Origin: Desulfitobacterium dichloroeliminans LMG P-21439 | Lineage (GTDB): Bacteria; Bacillota; Desulfitobacteriia; Desulfitobacteriales; Desulfitobacteriaceae | Reading direction: 5' to 3' | NCBI RefSeq assembly: GCF_000243135.2 | Contig: NC_019903.1 | Coordinates: forward strand, 1,464,001 to 1,528,000 | DNA length: 64,000 nt | The notes under the pieces: model-generated | What the model saw: the letters and a program-made list of their open reading frames with translations, nothing else | What the model was told of the DNA's origin: nothing | Database searches by the model: none | In this document: positions 1-9,732 of the stretch, in pieces | How the letters are laid out: the number at the start of each line of letters is the position of its first letter | How positions within the stretch are numbered: the first letter of the stretch is position 1 | Program-made: the position numbers and the translations under genes

Positions 1-2
1 TA

Positions 3-3000
3 GTGGGTGAGCTCGATGGTGATCCGAGCTACCCTATATTAGTCAATAACTACGCTTATAGGGAGATGAAAGTCGGCAACAGTACAGTAGAAGGTGTGGA
101 CCCTAATACTATAGATGGTGCATCTGTAGGAATAGAAGAAATCAAAAAATTATGGACCGATGGAGTTTTAAAAGCTAGCTGGAATGCCGCTGGTGTTTGG
201 GATCTTGCTGAGAGTAAACTTCCAGTGTTGAAGAATATTCCAAATCAGAGCGATTTACTACCCACGCATCTTGTAGGCTTTGCAGGAAGTGGAACTATCG
301 ATCAACCCTTTCTTATATACAGCGCGGATGATTTAAAAGATATGGCAGATAAGGTAAATCATGATATGGATGATTACAGTGGTATAAGTTTTAGATTAGA
401 AAACAACATAGAGCTTTCTGCTTATGGCAAAGACTACGATAATGGCAAGGGCTGGACGCCCATAGGTTCTTCGGAAAATCCTTTCAAGGGTTACTTTGAC
501 GGCAATGACAAGACCATAACAGGTTTATATATAAATAATAGTGATGAAGATTATGTTGGATTGTTTGGCTATATCGTCGATGGTACAGTGCAAAATGTGG
601 CACTGGATGGAGGTAGTGTTAGCGGAAATAATAATGTGGGTGGTGTGATAGGGTATCTCGAGACTGCCCTTATTTCTAAAAACCTAATTAATTCGGGTAG
701 TGTCAGCGGGAGTAATAATGTAGGTGGTATAGTAGGATTTAACAAGGGGCCAGTGGAAAAATGTGTTAATAAAGGAAGTATTAGTGCCATAGGCCGAGTC
801 GGCGGTGTGGTGGGCTTTAATGAAGGAGGAGTAGAACAATGCATTAATACAGGAAGTATTAGTGCAAAAATTCAAGCTGGCGGTGTGGTGGGCTATAGCA
901 AAACCGGAGTAGGAAAAAGCATCAATACAGGAAGTATTAGTGCTGAAGACCAGGTCGGCGGTGTAGTAGGCTATACCGCAAACGTTGTATATGAAAGTAT
1001 TAATACAGGAAATCTTCGAGGAAGAGATCAAGTTGGTGGAATCGTAGGAAAGACAGAAGGTAGCTCAATAATACTACATTCCGTCGCCCTCAATAGTATC
1101 ATTACGGGAGATACTGATTCAGGTCGAATCGTGGGTTTTCGAGGAAATCCTGGGGTTGATTTGGAGAATAATTGTGCTTATAAGGGAATGAAACTTAACC
1201 AGAATACCGTGTCTGATGGAGCTGGAGACGATAAAAACGGCGTAAGTGTTGGAGTGGAGGAAATCAAAAGCCTATGGACCGGGACCGAGGGTCTGTTAAA
1301 AGACTTGTACGACATTAGTGCTTGGACTCTTGCTGAGGGTAAGCTTCCAACCTTGATAGATATGCCCTATCAGAGCGATTTACTTCCTGCTTATATCGTG
1401 GGGCTTGCAGGAATTGGAACCAGCGAAGAACCCTATCTTATATACAGCGCGGCTGACTTAAAGGATATGGCAGATAGAGTGAACAGTGATATGGATAATG
1501 ATTACGCTCATAGCTATTTTCGATTAGAAAAAGACATCGATCTTTCTACCTATGGTCAAGGATATGATAATGGCAAGGGTTGGACACCCATAGGTTCCTT
1601 CGACCATCCCTTCGGGGGTTTCTTTGACGGCAATGGCAAGACTATAAAAGGGCTGTATATAAATAATAGTGATAAAGATTATGTTGGGTTGTTCGGCTAT
1701 ATCGACAATGGTACAGTGCAAAAGGTGGCATTGGATGGAGGTAGTGTTAGCGGAAATAGCTATGTCGGTGGCATGGTGGGATTTAATTTAGCAGGAATCC
1801 TACAGAGCTGCATCAGCGCTGGCATTACCAGTGGATCAGGTCTCAATATCGGTGGCATGGTTGGGCATATGGAAAACGGTAGGGTGGAGAACTGTATCAG
1901 CTCGGGCAATATCAGTGGAACCAATACTAATGTGGGTGGAGTAGTGGGGTATGTTAAAAGTGGTACAGTGGAGGGCTGTATCAGTCTGGGTAATATCAGT
2001 GGAACCAATACTCATGCCGGTGGAGTAGTGGGCTTTAGTCAGAGCGGAACGGTGAAGAACTGCGCCGCCCTTAACCTCTTTATTGAGGGGAGTCTTTCCT
2101 GGGGACGTGTGACGTCGGAGGCCAAAGACACCCTTTCTAGTAACTATGCATACAGCGGTATGAAGGTTAATGGTAATACAGTATCAGGTACAGATAATAA
2201 CTTAAACGGGGCAGATAAAAATATTGCCACACTTTTAAGAGGTTCCTTCTGGCGAGAAACTATAGAATTGGATGAAACTGTATGGAGTATTGGAGATAAC
2301 AGCCTGCCGTATCTTAAGGCTCTACCGGAATATGTACCAAGGATGAGCAGTAACGCATATAATCTCCCTGCGCCAGACTCAGGGGATATTATACTCTCTG
2401 CCGCCCCCGATGTGATGGTGAAATCAGCAGAAGTACAGACGGTTATCTTTAGGGCAACAGGAGCTTTTCAAAACACAACGTGGCCTGAACTGACTTGGGA
2501 TACAAATGTAGGCAACCTTGATATCGATGCAGACACCTTTGGTTCTGTACTGACCGTGCCTGAAGATTTTACTGGAACAATTACAGTCACAGCTACACTG
2601 AAAAGCCTTCCCTACCTACCAGGCAAAAGCATAGCAGTACAGGTCAATGGCGACTTGGTAGGAAGGGTAACGGCAGCTGGCACCTGCCGTATAGGACAAA
2701 CGCTTACGGTCGCCATTTTAGAACTATCGGAAAACCCGGGCGCCCTTGCTTATCAGTGGATGCGAGGGGATGTGCCTATCAGTGGGGCGACGAATGAGAG
2801 TTATGAGATTATAGAAGGAGATTTAGGCGATATCCTATCGGTGTGTATCACAGCAAAGCATTATTTGGACAAAATCCAGTCAGAGGGGAAAACAGTACTG
2901 CGTCGTGAAAACAGTACTACCCCGATAGCACCTAGGCTTGTATCTAAAACTCACACAAAGATTACCTTAGCGACGGTTAGTGGTTATGAGTACGCCATTC

Positions 3001-4667
3001 TCCCAGCTAATGGTGATACGGCATTGCTTGCGCTGGAGGGAGCCTTTCAAGCTAATCCAGTGTTTGAAGGATTAAGCTCAGGCACTTCCTACGACCTATA
3101 TCAACGAATCGTTCAAACCGATATAATAGAAGCATCAGATTTCAGTGAAAAGCTTGTGGTGACTACAAATCCCATATATTCAGGAGGAGATGAAGGCTCA
3201 TCAGTAGGTGCGGGCGGTTCTTCTGACAATACTCTACCCCCAAGCAATAAGTATGTTCCTGAAATCAACAACGTCATAGACTCGGATACAGTGGTTGTAA
3301 CCTTGCTAGAAGATACCTCCCTCTTTTCAACTACCCAAATCGATCGCTTGATTGAGCAGAACCAGAGTAAACCCGTAATCCTTAGAGGTAATGGATATAC
3401 ATTTACCTTCCCAGCAGGCTCAATGCTTGGGGAGCGGGGGAATCGAGAATATGATTTGGGCTTGAGCCTTAACCAAGGAACCAATCATGATGCAATTCGT
3501 ACTTTAGCGGGAGAAAATTTCATCCTCTCTGTTAACTTTAACCACAGCGGTAACCTCCCCGGTGAGGCTGAAATCCGCATCTTAGTCGGGCCCCAGTATC
3601 AGGGAGAGCGGATGGAGTACCATTATTACAATCCCCAGAGCGGAAGTCTTGAATATAGACAAACAGTCACAGTAGACCAAGATGGCTATGCAACTGTGAC
3701 CCAATCCCGCTGCTCCCAATATGTATTCATAAAGCAGAAAGTAGGAGAGGTTCCTGTACGAGTTTACGGTGAAAATCGCTATGAGACCGCACTGGAGATT
3801 GCCAAAGCCTATTTCCCGCAAGGGGCAGATACGGTTATTATTGCCCGTGGCGATCTCTCCGTAGATGCTTTACCCGCAGTCCCCTTGGCCAAAAAGCATA
3901 ATGCGCCCCTTTTGCTCACCCCACCGGATCACTTACCGGAGAACCTTTTGACTGTTCTCAGGGACCTTGGAGCCAAGCAGATTATCATTATCGGTGGTCA
4001 CGGTGCAGTCCAAACAACGTTGGAAGAGATCCTGAAGGAAGCTGGCTATAAAGTTGAACGGGTCTATGGTGCTAGCCGCTATGATACAGCCTATGAAATA
4101 GCTAAGAGACTGGAAGGAACCAGTGGTCGGGCGGTGCTGGTAAATGGGGATAAGGCTGAAGAGACCTTCGCCGATGCTCTCTCCGTCTCCTCATGGGCAG
4201 GGTATCACGGCATACCCATTCTCTATCTGGACAGCACCCTAAGAGGATTACCGGAGGCAACCAATAAAGCCCTCAAGGAGTTAAAAATCACTGAGACCAT
4301 TATCATAGGGGGAGAGGGTGTTCTTCCCAAAGAGTTGGAGGGATATTTACCCAATCCTATGCGCTATGGCGGGGATACACGCTATGAGACCAACGCCTTG
4401 GTCTTGAAAAACCTACAGCCTACGACGGATTCCATCTACGGAGTCACAGGCAAGGATTTTGCGGATGCCTTGACTGGGGCAGCAGTGGCAGCTCAAAGTA
4501 ACAGTTGGCTACTCCTCACAGGAGGCACTACCAATGGTTTGACACCAGAACAGGAAACCCTACTCCAAGGAATGAAGGGAAGGATAACGCATCTTCATAT
4601 ATTTGGTGGTTCTTCGGTGGTATCGGAAGGAACAATTGACCGAATGAAGCAGTTGCTTAATCCATAA
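3..4667 (+). CDS. Large surface protein with GLUG repeats and C-terminal CwbR2 cell-wall-binding domains (5' end outside window)
   Basis: About 1,554 codons are visible. The frame opens at the window edge in the middle of a repeat module, so the true start and signal peptide probably lie upstream. The N-terminal half carries two long modules (roughly residues 87-290 and 463-680), each ending in short glycine-rich GLUG-type repeats of the form VGGVVGY spaced about 22 residues apart. A middle part looks like immunoglobulin/bacterial adhesin folds. The last 300 residues (from about 1250) hold three CwbR2 repeats recognisable by GxxRYxTA and the IIIGG motif. Such domains anchor proteins non-covalently to secondary cell-wall polymers in clostridia. 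A surface adhesin or cell-wall-associated role is inferred; no enzyme motif was seen. Its stop lies 1 bp from the convergent methyltransferase stop. Confidence 0.85.
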   Translation: MGELDGDPSYPILVNNYAYREMKVGNSTVEGVDPNTIDGASVGIEEIKKLWTDGVLKASWNAAGVWDLAESKLPVLKNIPNQSDLLPTHLVGFAGSGTIDQPFLIYSADDLKDMADKVNHDMDDYSGISFRLENNIELSAYGKDYDNGKGWTPIGSSENPFKGYFDGNDKTITGLYINNSDEDYVGLFGYIVDGTVQNVALDGGSVSGNNNVGGVIGYLETALISKNLINSGSVSGSNNVGGIVGFNKGPVEKCVNKGSISAIGRVGGVVGFNEGGVEQCINTGSISAKIQAGGVVGYSKTGVGKSINTGSISAEDQVGGVVGYTANVVYESINTGNLRGRDQVGGIVGKTEGSSIILHSVALNSIITGDTDSGRIVGFRGNPGVDLENNCAYKGMKLNQNTVSDGAGDDKNGVSVGVEEIKSLWTGTEGLLKDLYDISAWTLAEGKLPTLIDMPYQSDLLPAYIVGLAGIGTSEEPYLIYSAADLKDMADRVNSDMDNDYAHSYFRLEKDIDLSTYGQGYDNGKGWTPIGSFDHPFGGFFDGNGKTIKGLYINNSDKDYVGLFGYIDNGTVQKVALDGGSVSGNSYVGGMVGFNLAGILQSCISAGITSGSGLNIGGMVGHMENGRVENCISSGNISGTNTNVGGVVGYVKSGTVEGCISLGNISGTNTHAGGVVGFSQSGTVKNCAALNLFIEGSLSWGRVTSEAKDTLSSNYAYSGMKVNGNTVSGTDNNLNGADKNIATLLRGSFWRETIELDETVWSIGDNSLPYLKALPEYVPRMSSNAYNLPAPDSGDIILSAAPDVMVKSAEVQTVIFRATGAFQNTTWPELTWDTNVGNLDIDADTFGSVLTVPEDFTGTITVTATLKSLPYLPGKSIAVQVNGDLVGRVTAAGTCRIGQTLTVAILELSENPGALAYQWMRGDVPISGATNESYEIIEGDLGDILSVCITAKHYLDKIQSEGKTVLRRENSTTPIAPRLVSKTHTKITLATVSGYEYAILPANGDTALLALEGAFQANPVFEGLSSGTSYDLYQRIVQTDIIEASDFSEKLVVTTNPIYSGGDEGSSVGAGGSSDNTLPPSNKYVPEINNVIDSDTVVVTLLEDTSLFSTTQIDRLIEQNQSKPVILRGNGYTFTFPAGSMLGERGNREYDLGLSLNQGTNHDAIRTLAGENFILSVNFNHSGNLPGEAEIRILVGPQYQGERMEYHYYNPQSGSLEYRQTVTVDQDGYATVTQSRCSQYVFIKQKVGEVPVRVYGENRYETALEIAKAYFPQGADTVIIARGDLSVDALPAVPLAKKHNAPLLLTPPDHLPENLLTVLRDLGAKQIIIIGGHGAVQTTLEEILKEAGYKVERVYGASRYDTAYEIAKRLEGTSGRAVLVNGDKAEETFADALSVSSWAGYHGIPILYLDSTLRGLPEATNKALKELKITETIIIGGEGVLPKELEGYLPNPMRYGGDTRYETNALVLKNLQPTTDSIYGVTGKDFADALTGAAVAAQSNSWLLLTGGTTNGLTPEQETLLQGMKGRITHLHIFGGSSVVSEGTIDRMKQLLNP
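261..1790 (+). repeat. Long intragenic direct repeat, about 1,128-bp period
   Basis: The segment at about 261-650 recurs at about 1389-1780 with the same order of motifs (IYSA, DLKDMAD, GKGWTPIGS, GLYINNSD, YVGLFGY, VALDGGSVSG). Matching codons are offset by 1,128 bp, so frame is kept. Shorter 60-70 bp GLUG units lie inside it, most clearly at 690-1050. Such repeats allow in-frame expansion or loss. Confidence 0.8.
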
Positions 4668-4668
4668 A

Positions 4669-5271
4669 TTACTGCTCCTTTTTAATTGCTAAAACAGTAT
4701 ATATTGCATCATTAATTTTAGTTTTCTTCACAATTTCAAAGCCAATTGATGACAATGCTTTTTCGAGTTCCTCTGAACCAATACGAATGGACATTGGAGG
4801 ACCTTCTATTATTAAGTCATCTTTTTCATACTCCAGACATAGTAAGTGCCCTCCTGGTTTTAATATCTCAAATATATTTGTGAGTGCTTTTGTCAGTGAA
4901 CTTACTTCGTGGAGTATTAAGGATGCCATAACAAAATCAACACTACTATTTGGAATACTCAAGCTTTCAATATAATCTTGAATCAGTTCAATATTAGCAA
5001 GCCCTTTTTCCTTGGCCTTATCTTGTATGACGCTAAGCATACGTTTATCAGGATCCATAGCATAGACTTTGCCAGATGTGCTTTCTGCCATAGGAATTGT
5101 AAAGAAACCTGAGCCGGCACCGACATCGAGTAAAGTATGATTTTTTTGAATGGGCATTTGGCTAATAAGTGCTTCAGGTGGAATGAGCTGCTCCCTTTGC
5201 CTGCTATCTAGAAAGGCAATCTTGTTTAATAATTTTTGATCCAATGGGTTGTGGTGATGGATGTGATTCAT
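4669..5271 (-). CDS. Class I SAM-dependent methyltransferase (UbiE/Methyltransf_11-like)
   Basis: 200 residues. A Rossmann-type methyltransferase: motif I LLDVGAGSGFF (about residues 47-57), an acidic residue after the second strand (YAMDPDKRML), and the post-motif LILHEV followed by ILKPGGHLLCLEY, which is typical of the UbiE-like group. The His-rich N-terminus (NHIHHHNP) is common in small-molecule methyltransferases of anaerobes. The substrate cannot be read from sequence. An AGGAGG site 7 nt upstream supports the ATG. It lies 96 bp downstream of the Rrf2 regulator on the same strand, so the two may be co-transcribed and the regulator may control it. Confidence 0.8.
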   Translation of the reverse strand: MNHIHHHNPLDQKLLNKIAFLDSRQREQLIPPEALISQMPIQKNHTLLDVGAGSGFFTIPMAESTSGKVYAMDPDKRMLSVIQDKAKEKGLANIELIQDYIESLSIPNSSVDFVMASLILHEVSSLTKALTNIFEILKPGGHLLCLEYEKDDLIIEGPPMSIRIGSEELEKALSSIGFEIVKKTKINDAIYTVLAIKKEQ

Positions 5272-5367
5272 AGTAAAACCTCCTATAAAGTATAATGAAG
5301 AGTGTGATTATCTATAATCATCTCAAATAATTGAGCAGTTTATACTGCCAATATTTTTGCTCGTTTT

Positions 5368-5748
5368 TCAAACAATATCAATAATATATTTTTCTTTAAG
5401 GTGGTTCACCATTTTCTCTTCGGCATCTCTCATAACCTTTTCTATATGACAACCACGATTTTCGTCCATTTCACAAGTGAAAAGCGCTCCACTACCTTCA
5501 ATGGCTTGAATGACGTCATAGAAGCTGATGTCAGTCTTAGGTTTTCTAAGACTATAACCACCATTTACTCCAGGTGTAGATTGAATAAGGTCAGCCTTGA
5601 CTAATTGAGTTAGTATCTTAGACAGGTAGGTTGGTGATATATTCATGTGACTAGCTAAAGGCTGAAGACTTAAATTGTCTTTGCCTTCTTGTTTAACGAA
5701 ATAGGCCATTATATGCAAAGCATAATTCGTTGCTTTAGTATACTTCAT
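5368..5748 (-). CDS. Rrf2-family transcriptional regulator
   Basis: 126 residues from the ATG at 5748, chosen over an upstream in-frame ATG because it has a perfect AGGAGG about 8 nt before it and matches the family N-terminus (MKYTKATNYALHI). The winged helix contains the Rrf2 signature SPTYLSKILTQLVKA followed by GVNGGYSL. IscR and NsrR hold an Fe-S cluster with three cysteines; here only two occur in that loop (C-x7-C in CEMDENRGC), so an intact three-cysteine cluster site is not evident. Likely target: its own promoter and the downstream methyltransferase (inference). Confidence 0.85.
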   Translation of the reverse strand: MKYTKATNYALHIMAYFVKQEGKDNLSLQPLASHMNISPTYLSKILTQLVKADLIQSTPGVNGGYSLRKPKTDISFYDVIQAIEGSGALFTCEMDENRGCHIEKVMRDAEEKMVNHLKEKYIIDIV

Positions 5749-5982
5749 TGTCTTTCCTCCTAAGGATATTAAAGACTGTATTTGTCTTTGATTATATAGG
5801 ATAGATTTTGCTTTGTCAATAATTTTGGATTGAAGGAAACAATGACACCCCAATATCTCCCTCAAGTTGCATTATTTGAATCACAACAGGGAGCCAATGA
5901 AATTTTTAACGAAGACACCCGTTAATTTTTTATGCTCTTTATAGGGCTCTAAGCGAAGTACGAGATTCATTGAAAATCGCTC

Positions 5983-6043
5983 TTGAGAATAATACGAGGT
6001 TATGATATTCTGTGACTATAATGACGAAATCAGTCATACAGTC
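5983..6043 (+). promoter_or_regulatory. Promoter and probable TetR operator upstream of the tetR-ABC operon
   Basis: A -35 TTGAGA (5983-5988), 17-bp spacer and -10 TATTCT (6006-6011) are followed by an imperfect inverted repeat, GACTATAATGAC (6014-6025) and GTCATACAGTC (6033-6043). The repeat covers the start-of-transcription region, the classic place for TetR autorepression. Binding is inferred. Confidence 0.55.
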
Positions 6044-6056
6044 GAGGAGTGAGATC

Positions 6057-6662
6057 ATGCCAACAGCATTTAATGAAAACGAAATAAAGTTTATAAAACT
6101 AAAACTAATTGAATCTGCTCAGGAGTGTCTGAGCAAATATGGGGTAAGAAAAACAACGGTTGATCAGATTACTGAAATGTCAGGTATATCTAAGGGGTCA
6201 TTTTATAAATTCTATCCATCCAAAGAAATATTATTTTTTACTGTGCTAGAGAATTATCAAAAATCCATTATTGAAGAAGTTAACATTCAATTTAGCCAAA
6301 TGGATGGTGTAACCCCTGAAAGGTTTACGGAAGCGATTTACGGACTTTTTCAAAATGTGAGACAATCTTTTATGATGAACATCATTGAAAAACAGGAGTT
6401 CGAATATCTAATCAGGAAACTGCCGGAAGAGCTAATAATAGAACATCATTCATTTGATGATTTGATTGCAAAGAATATGTTTAAAAATATAAGTATCAAA
6501 AAAGATATAGATATTGGGGTTGCCACTACCTCTCTTAGGGCTATTTTTATGACCATGCTTTACGTTTCGGAGATTGGTGAAAAGGATTTTGATAAAGCAC
6601 TTAAACTTCTGATTAGAGGTCTTGCTCAACAGATATTGGAAGGAGGTTCCAAGGATGTGTGA
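6057..6662 (+). CDS. TetR/AcrR-family regulator of the adjacent ABC exporter
   Basis: 201 residues from ATG 6057, preceded by GAGGAG 7 nt upstream; an earlier in-frame ATG at 6012 lies inside the promoter/operator and is unlikely. The N-terminal TetR helix-turn-helix is clear (YGVRKTTVDQITEMSGISKGSFYKFYPSKE, residues about 25-55). The C-terminal ligand domain is not assignable. The stop overlaps the next gene's ATG by 8 bp, so regulator and transporter are translationally coupled. Expected role: repressor released by the transporter's substrate. Confidence 0.85.
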   Translation: MPTAFNENEIKFIKLKLIESAQECLSKYGVRKTTVDQITEMSGISKGSFYKFYPSKEILFFTVLENYQKSIIEEVNIQFSQMDGVTPERFTEAIYGLFQNVRQSFMMNIIEKQEFEYLIRKLPEELIIEHHSFDDLIAKNMFKNISIKKDIDIGVATTSLRAIFMTMLYVSEIGEKDFDKALKLLIRGLAQQILEGGSKDV

Positions 6663-7599
6663 AGCGATAAATACTATCAATTTAACAAAAGTCTATGATA
6701 ATGCGCATGCTGTATCCAACCTTAATATATCTGTTAAAAAAGGAGAAATACTGGGCTTCCTAGGACTGAACGGTGCAGGAAAAACTACTACGATACGAAT
6801 GTTACTAGGTATGGTTTCACCTACATCAGGTCAATGTTATCTACAGGGAAAAAAGGTTAGTGCAAGAGATGCAAGTTTATGGAGTGAGGTGGGTTATATT
6901 GTAGAAACACCTTATTCTTATCCGGAACTAACAGTCAGAGAAAATTTGGAAATAGTACGGGGATTGAGAGGTGTTGAGGATAAAACATGTGTAGAATGGA
7001 TTATTAATAAGCTTCAATTAGATGGGTATGCTTCTAAGACTGTAAAACACCTTTCTTTAGGTAATGCACAACGGCTTGGGATTGCAAAGGCAATTATCCA
7101 CAAGCCGAAAATCTTGATATTAGACGAACCAACCAATGGGTTAGATCCAGAGGGGATTATCGAAGTTCGTGATCTGCTGCATGATTTGGCGAAAAATTCA
7201 GGTGTGACGATACTTGTGTCAAGCCATAAGTTGGACGAAATTGCTAAGGTGGCTACAAATATTGCAATTATTCATAAGGGTAGGTTGATTAAAGAAGTGG
7301 ATGGATATGGGCTTGCAAGAGAATTAAAGAAGTCTTTGATTCTTAACGGAAGAGATAGGCCTGCGATGGTATCTATTCTATTGAAAGCTGGCTATAAAGT
7401 AGAAATGAAAGATAAGAACAAATCTGAAAACTCACCTGTTTTATGCATCGAAGATGAGGAAGTTATCGGAAACCCTGAACAGATGGTCACATTATTAGTC
7501 AATAAAGGCTATCCCCCCAATTTACTCAAGGTTGAAAAAGAAGATTTAGAGACTTATTTTATAAGAGTTATCAAAGAAGCTGGAGGAATGATAGGATGA
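6655..7599 (+). CDS. ABC transporter ATP-binding protein (BcrA/CcmA-like exporter ATPase)
   Basis: 314 residues; the start at 6655 has GGAGG about 8 nt upstream, inside the tetR gene. Walker A GLNGAGKT (37-44), a signature-like LSLGNAQRL, Walker B ILILDEP and the H-loop SSHKLDE are all present. The C-terminal extension after residue 220 is typical of bacitracin/lantibiotic-type exporters. Works with the permease whose ATG overlaps its stop by 4 bp. Likely a drug or peptide exporter; the substrate is unknown. Confidence 0.88.
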   Translation: MCEAINTINLTKVYDNAHAVSNLNISVKKGEILGFLGLNGAGKTTTIRMLLGMVSPTSGQCYLQGKKVSARDASLWSEVGYIVETPYSYPELTVRENLEIVRGLRGVEDKTCVEWIINKLQLDGYASKTVKHLSLGNAQRLGIAKAIIHKPKILILDEPTNGLDPEGIIEVRDLLHDLAKNSGVTILVSSHKLDEIAKVATNIAIIHKGRLIKEVDGYGLARELKKSLILNGRDRPAMVSILLKAGYKVEMKDKNKSENSPVLCIEDEEVIGNPEQMVTLLVNKGYPPNLLKVEKEDLETYFIRVIKEAGGMIG

Positions 7600-8378
7600 G
7601 GGAAATAGTAACATCTCTTCTAGTAGAAACCAAAAAGTTTATTAATTCAAAAGTGCCTTTGATAACTTTACTGGCAATGTTAATGGTGCCTTTTATGGGT
7701 GGATTTTTTATGTATATTTTGAAAGACCCTGATTTCGCGAAAGAAATGGGCATTATTTCTGCAAAGGCACAAATTATGGGAACTGCCGATTGGCCATCTT
7801 ATCTTAGCCTCCTTTCCCAGGCTGTTTCTATAGGAGGTATACTCGTTTTTGGATTTGTAACCAGCTGGATTTTTGGGAGAGAATACTCGGATAGAACGAT
7901 TAAGGATCTACTTGCGTTGCCCATATCCAGAAACATTATTGTATTATCCAAATTTATTGTTGTTTTTTTATGGTGTTCATTACTCTCGGTATTCATATTT
8001 ATGATTGGGATGCTTGTTGGTAATAGTGTTGATATCCCAGGCTGGTCACCTAGTATCGTATCCCAAGGCTTAACTATTTTTGTTATATGTTCTTTGCTTA
8101 CAATACTGCTGTCTACTCCGGTAGCCTTCTTTGCAAGTTTTGGCCGAGGATACCTATCGCCCCTTGGCTTTATGATATTTACCCTAGTGATTGCCCAGAT
8201 CGTAGCATCAACTGGATATGGCCACTTATTTCCATGGTCTATACCTGCAATTGTAAGCCAAAGTGCCGGTGGTTTTAATATAAAGTTGGAATATATAAGT
8301 GTTATAATTGTACTATTAACAAGCTTTGGTGGGCTAATAGGGACTCTATTATGGTGGAGATTCGCTGATCAAAACTAA
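7596..8378 (+). CDS. ABC-2 type permease subunit
   Basis: 260 residues with about six membrane segments: near 20-40, 70-92, 110-135, 150-178, 185-205 and 232-252. The fold order and size fit ABC-2 permeases that pair with BcrA-like ATPases; the loop GREYSDRTIKDLLALPISR is the hallmark of this group. The ATG overlaps the ATPase stop by 4 bp, so a 2:2 transporter is expected. Confidence 0.85.
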   Translation: MREIVTSLLVETKKFINSKVPLITLLAMLMVPFMGGFFMYILKDPDFAKEMGIISAKAQIMGTADWPSYLSLLSQAVSIGGILVFGFVTSWIFGREYSDRTIKDLLALPISRNIIVLSKFIVVFLWCSLLSVFIFMIGMLVGNSVDIPGWSPSIVSQGLTIFVICSLLTILLSTPVAFFASFGRGYLSPLGFMIFTLVIAQIVASTGYGHLFPWSIPAIVSQSAGGFNIKLEYISVIIVLLTSFGGLIGTLLWWRFADQN

Positions 8379-8431
8379 AGTTTATTCAGAGCAAAGCATT
8401 GGTGTGGAAGAAGTATAAGGAGGGATTTCCA

Positions 8432-8851
8432 ATGTATGAGGCAAAAACAAAAGTAAATGATAATAGTGTCAGTGAATATATTGAAAAAGTTGAGAATCCA
8501 AAGAAAAGAGAAGATGCATATCGCTTATTAGATGTTTTTTCCGAAACTACGGGATTAGAAGCTAAAATGTGGGGAGATAGCATGATTGGATTTGGTTCCT
8601 ATCACTACAAGTATGCTTCGGGTCATGAGGGAGACGCTTTTCTTGTAGGATTTTCTCCGCGAAAAGCAAAGATTAGTTTATACCTTGACTTATGGGATCG
8701 CGAAAGTGAAATATTGTTAAATGAGTTGGGCAAACATACTAAAGGTAAATCGTGTGTTTATGTTAATAAATTATCAGATATTGATACGGAAATATTAAAA
8801 AAGCTTATTACACTCTCTATCAAATTAGTAAGAGAAAAATATCCAGAATGA
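8432..8851 (+). CDS. DUF1801 family protein
   Basis: 139 residues from ATG 8432, preceded by AAGGAGGG; the upstream ATG at 8399 lacks a ribosome site. The sequence MWGDSMIGFGSYHYKY followed by FLVGFSPRKAKISLYL is the DUF1801 core (YdhG-like fold). Function of the family is not established. It stands 53 bp after the ABC permease, possibly read through from that operon. Confidence 0.75.
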   Translation: MYEAKTKVNDNSVSEYIEKVENPKKREDAYRLLDVFSETTGLEAKMWGDSMIGFGSYHYKYASGHEGDAFLVGFSPRKAKISLYLDLWDRESEILLNELGKHTKGKSCVYVNKLSDIDTEILKKLITLSIKLVREKYPE

Positions 8852-8994
8852 ATAGCCAATTGTGATAAATGATTAAGTTGACGCGGTATAAACAATGTCG
8901 TCGGAGTAGAGGATTCGGGGCTCCACAAGATATCGTGGTATAATGCTATTAACATAGCAGTTCCTCTGTGGAAGATAGTGAGGTGAGCACTTCT

Positions 8995-9363
8995 ATGGCC
9001 TTGCAAATAAAGAGGGTTTATGATTCTTTTCAGGAAAGTGATGGGATGCGTTTGCTAGTGGACCGTCTGTGGCCACGTGGTATTACCAAAGAAAACGCAC
9101 ACCTGGATGGATGGGTGAAAGAACTTGCCCCCAGCCATCAGCTTCGGATATGGTTTGGTCATAGAGCGGAAAATTTTGAGAAATTCGCCATGCTTTATCA
9201 GGAAGAACTGGATGCCACTACCGAGGCGCAAGCAGCCGCCCGGCAGGTCATTTTGCAAAGCAAGGAAAATAAGGTTACTCTGTTGTATGGTGCAAAAGAT
9301 CCTCAAGTTAACCATGCTATTATCTTAAAGGAATATCTGGAAGCTAAAGTTTTATCTTTATAA
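8995..9363 (+). CDS. DUF488 family protein
   Basis: 122 residues from ATG 8995, with GAGGTGAG upstream. Family hallmarks: RVYDS near the N-terminus, RLLVDRLWPRG, and WVKELAPSHQLRIWFGH, then LLYGAKD. Function in bacteria is unknown. A candidate -10 TATAAT lies at 8939-8944. A 49-bp fragment of this gene recurs at 23194-23242. Confidence 0.8.
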   Translation: MALQIKRVYDSFQESDGMRLLVDRLWPRGITKENAHLDGWVKELAPSHQLRIWFGHRAENFEKFAMLYQEELDATTEAQAAARQVILQSKENKVTLLYGAKDPQVNHAIILKEYLEAKVLSL

Positions 9364-9732
9364 ATCCTCGCGTAAACACTAAAGTTGATCAATCAATCAG
9401 TCAAGAAATAACCTAAAGTAAATTACTCCCGAGAACATTCCTATAAAGCGAGCACTTAGGGGAGAAAGAATCGAGAAAGGTATCATGACGGTATCCTAAT
9501 AATTGCATGATGAGATGTTCATCCCCTTAACGGCTGATTGGGGGAAAAGAGTAAACAGATCTTTGCCCGTCTAGATAATCAAGTAATTCATATTACTTAT
9601 TATGGTAAGGAGCGAATAGAAGATATTAACCGCTACTTGTATTATCGACACAAGGAGAGAAAACACTATGAAGGGTAGTGCGCATTCGCTCGTAAACCCC
9701 TTACTTTTTCAAGAAGAAAGTTGGCAAGCTAA
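9364..9732 (+). other. Intergenic stretch with decayed coding fragments
   Basis: No intact gene. At about 9389-9419 a stretch resembles 9836-9861 inside the following pseudouridine synthase gene (shared AAGAAATAAC and TAAAGT), possibly a relic. Positions 9538-9678 read as 46 open codons ending in TAG (Q-I-F-A-R-L-D-N-Q... R-Y-L-Y-Y-R-H-K) that look like the 3' end of a real gene, but I do not recognise it. Confidence 0.4.

Noticed and set aside
569-2008. Open frames on the minus strand opposite the surface protein
   Set aside because: They mirror the repeats and have no ribosome sites or domain resemblance.
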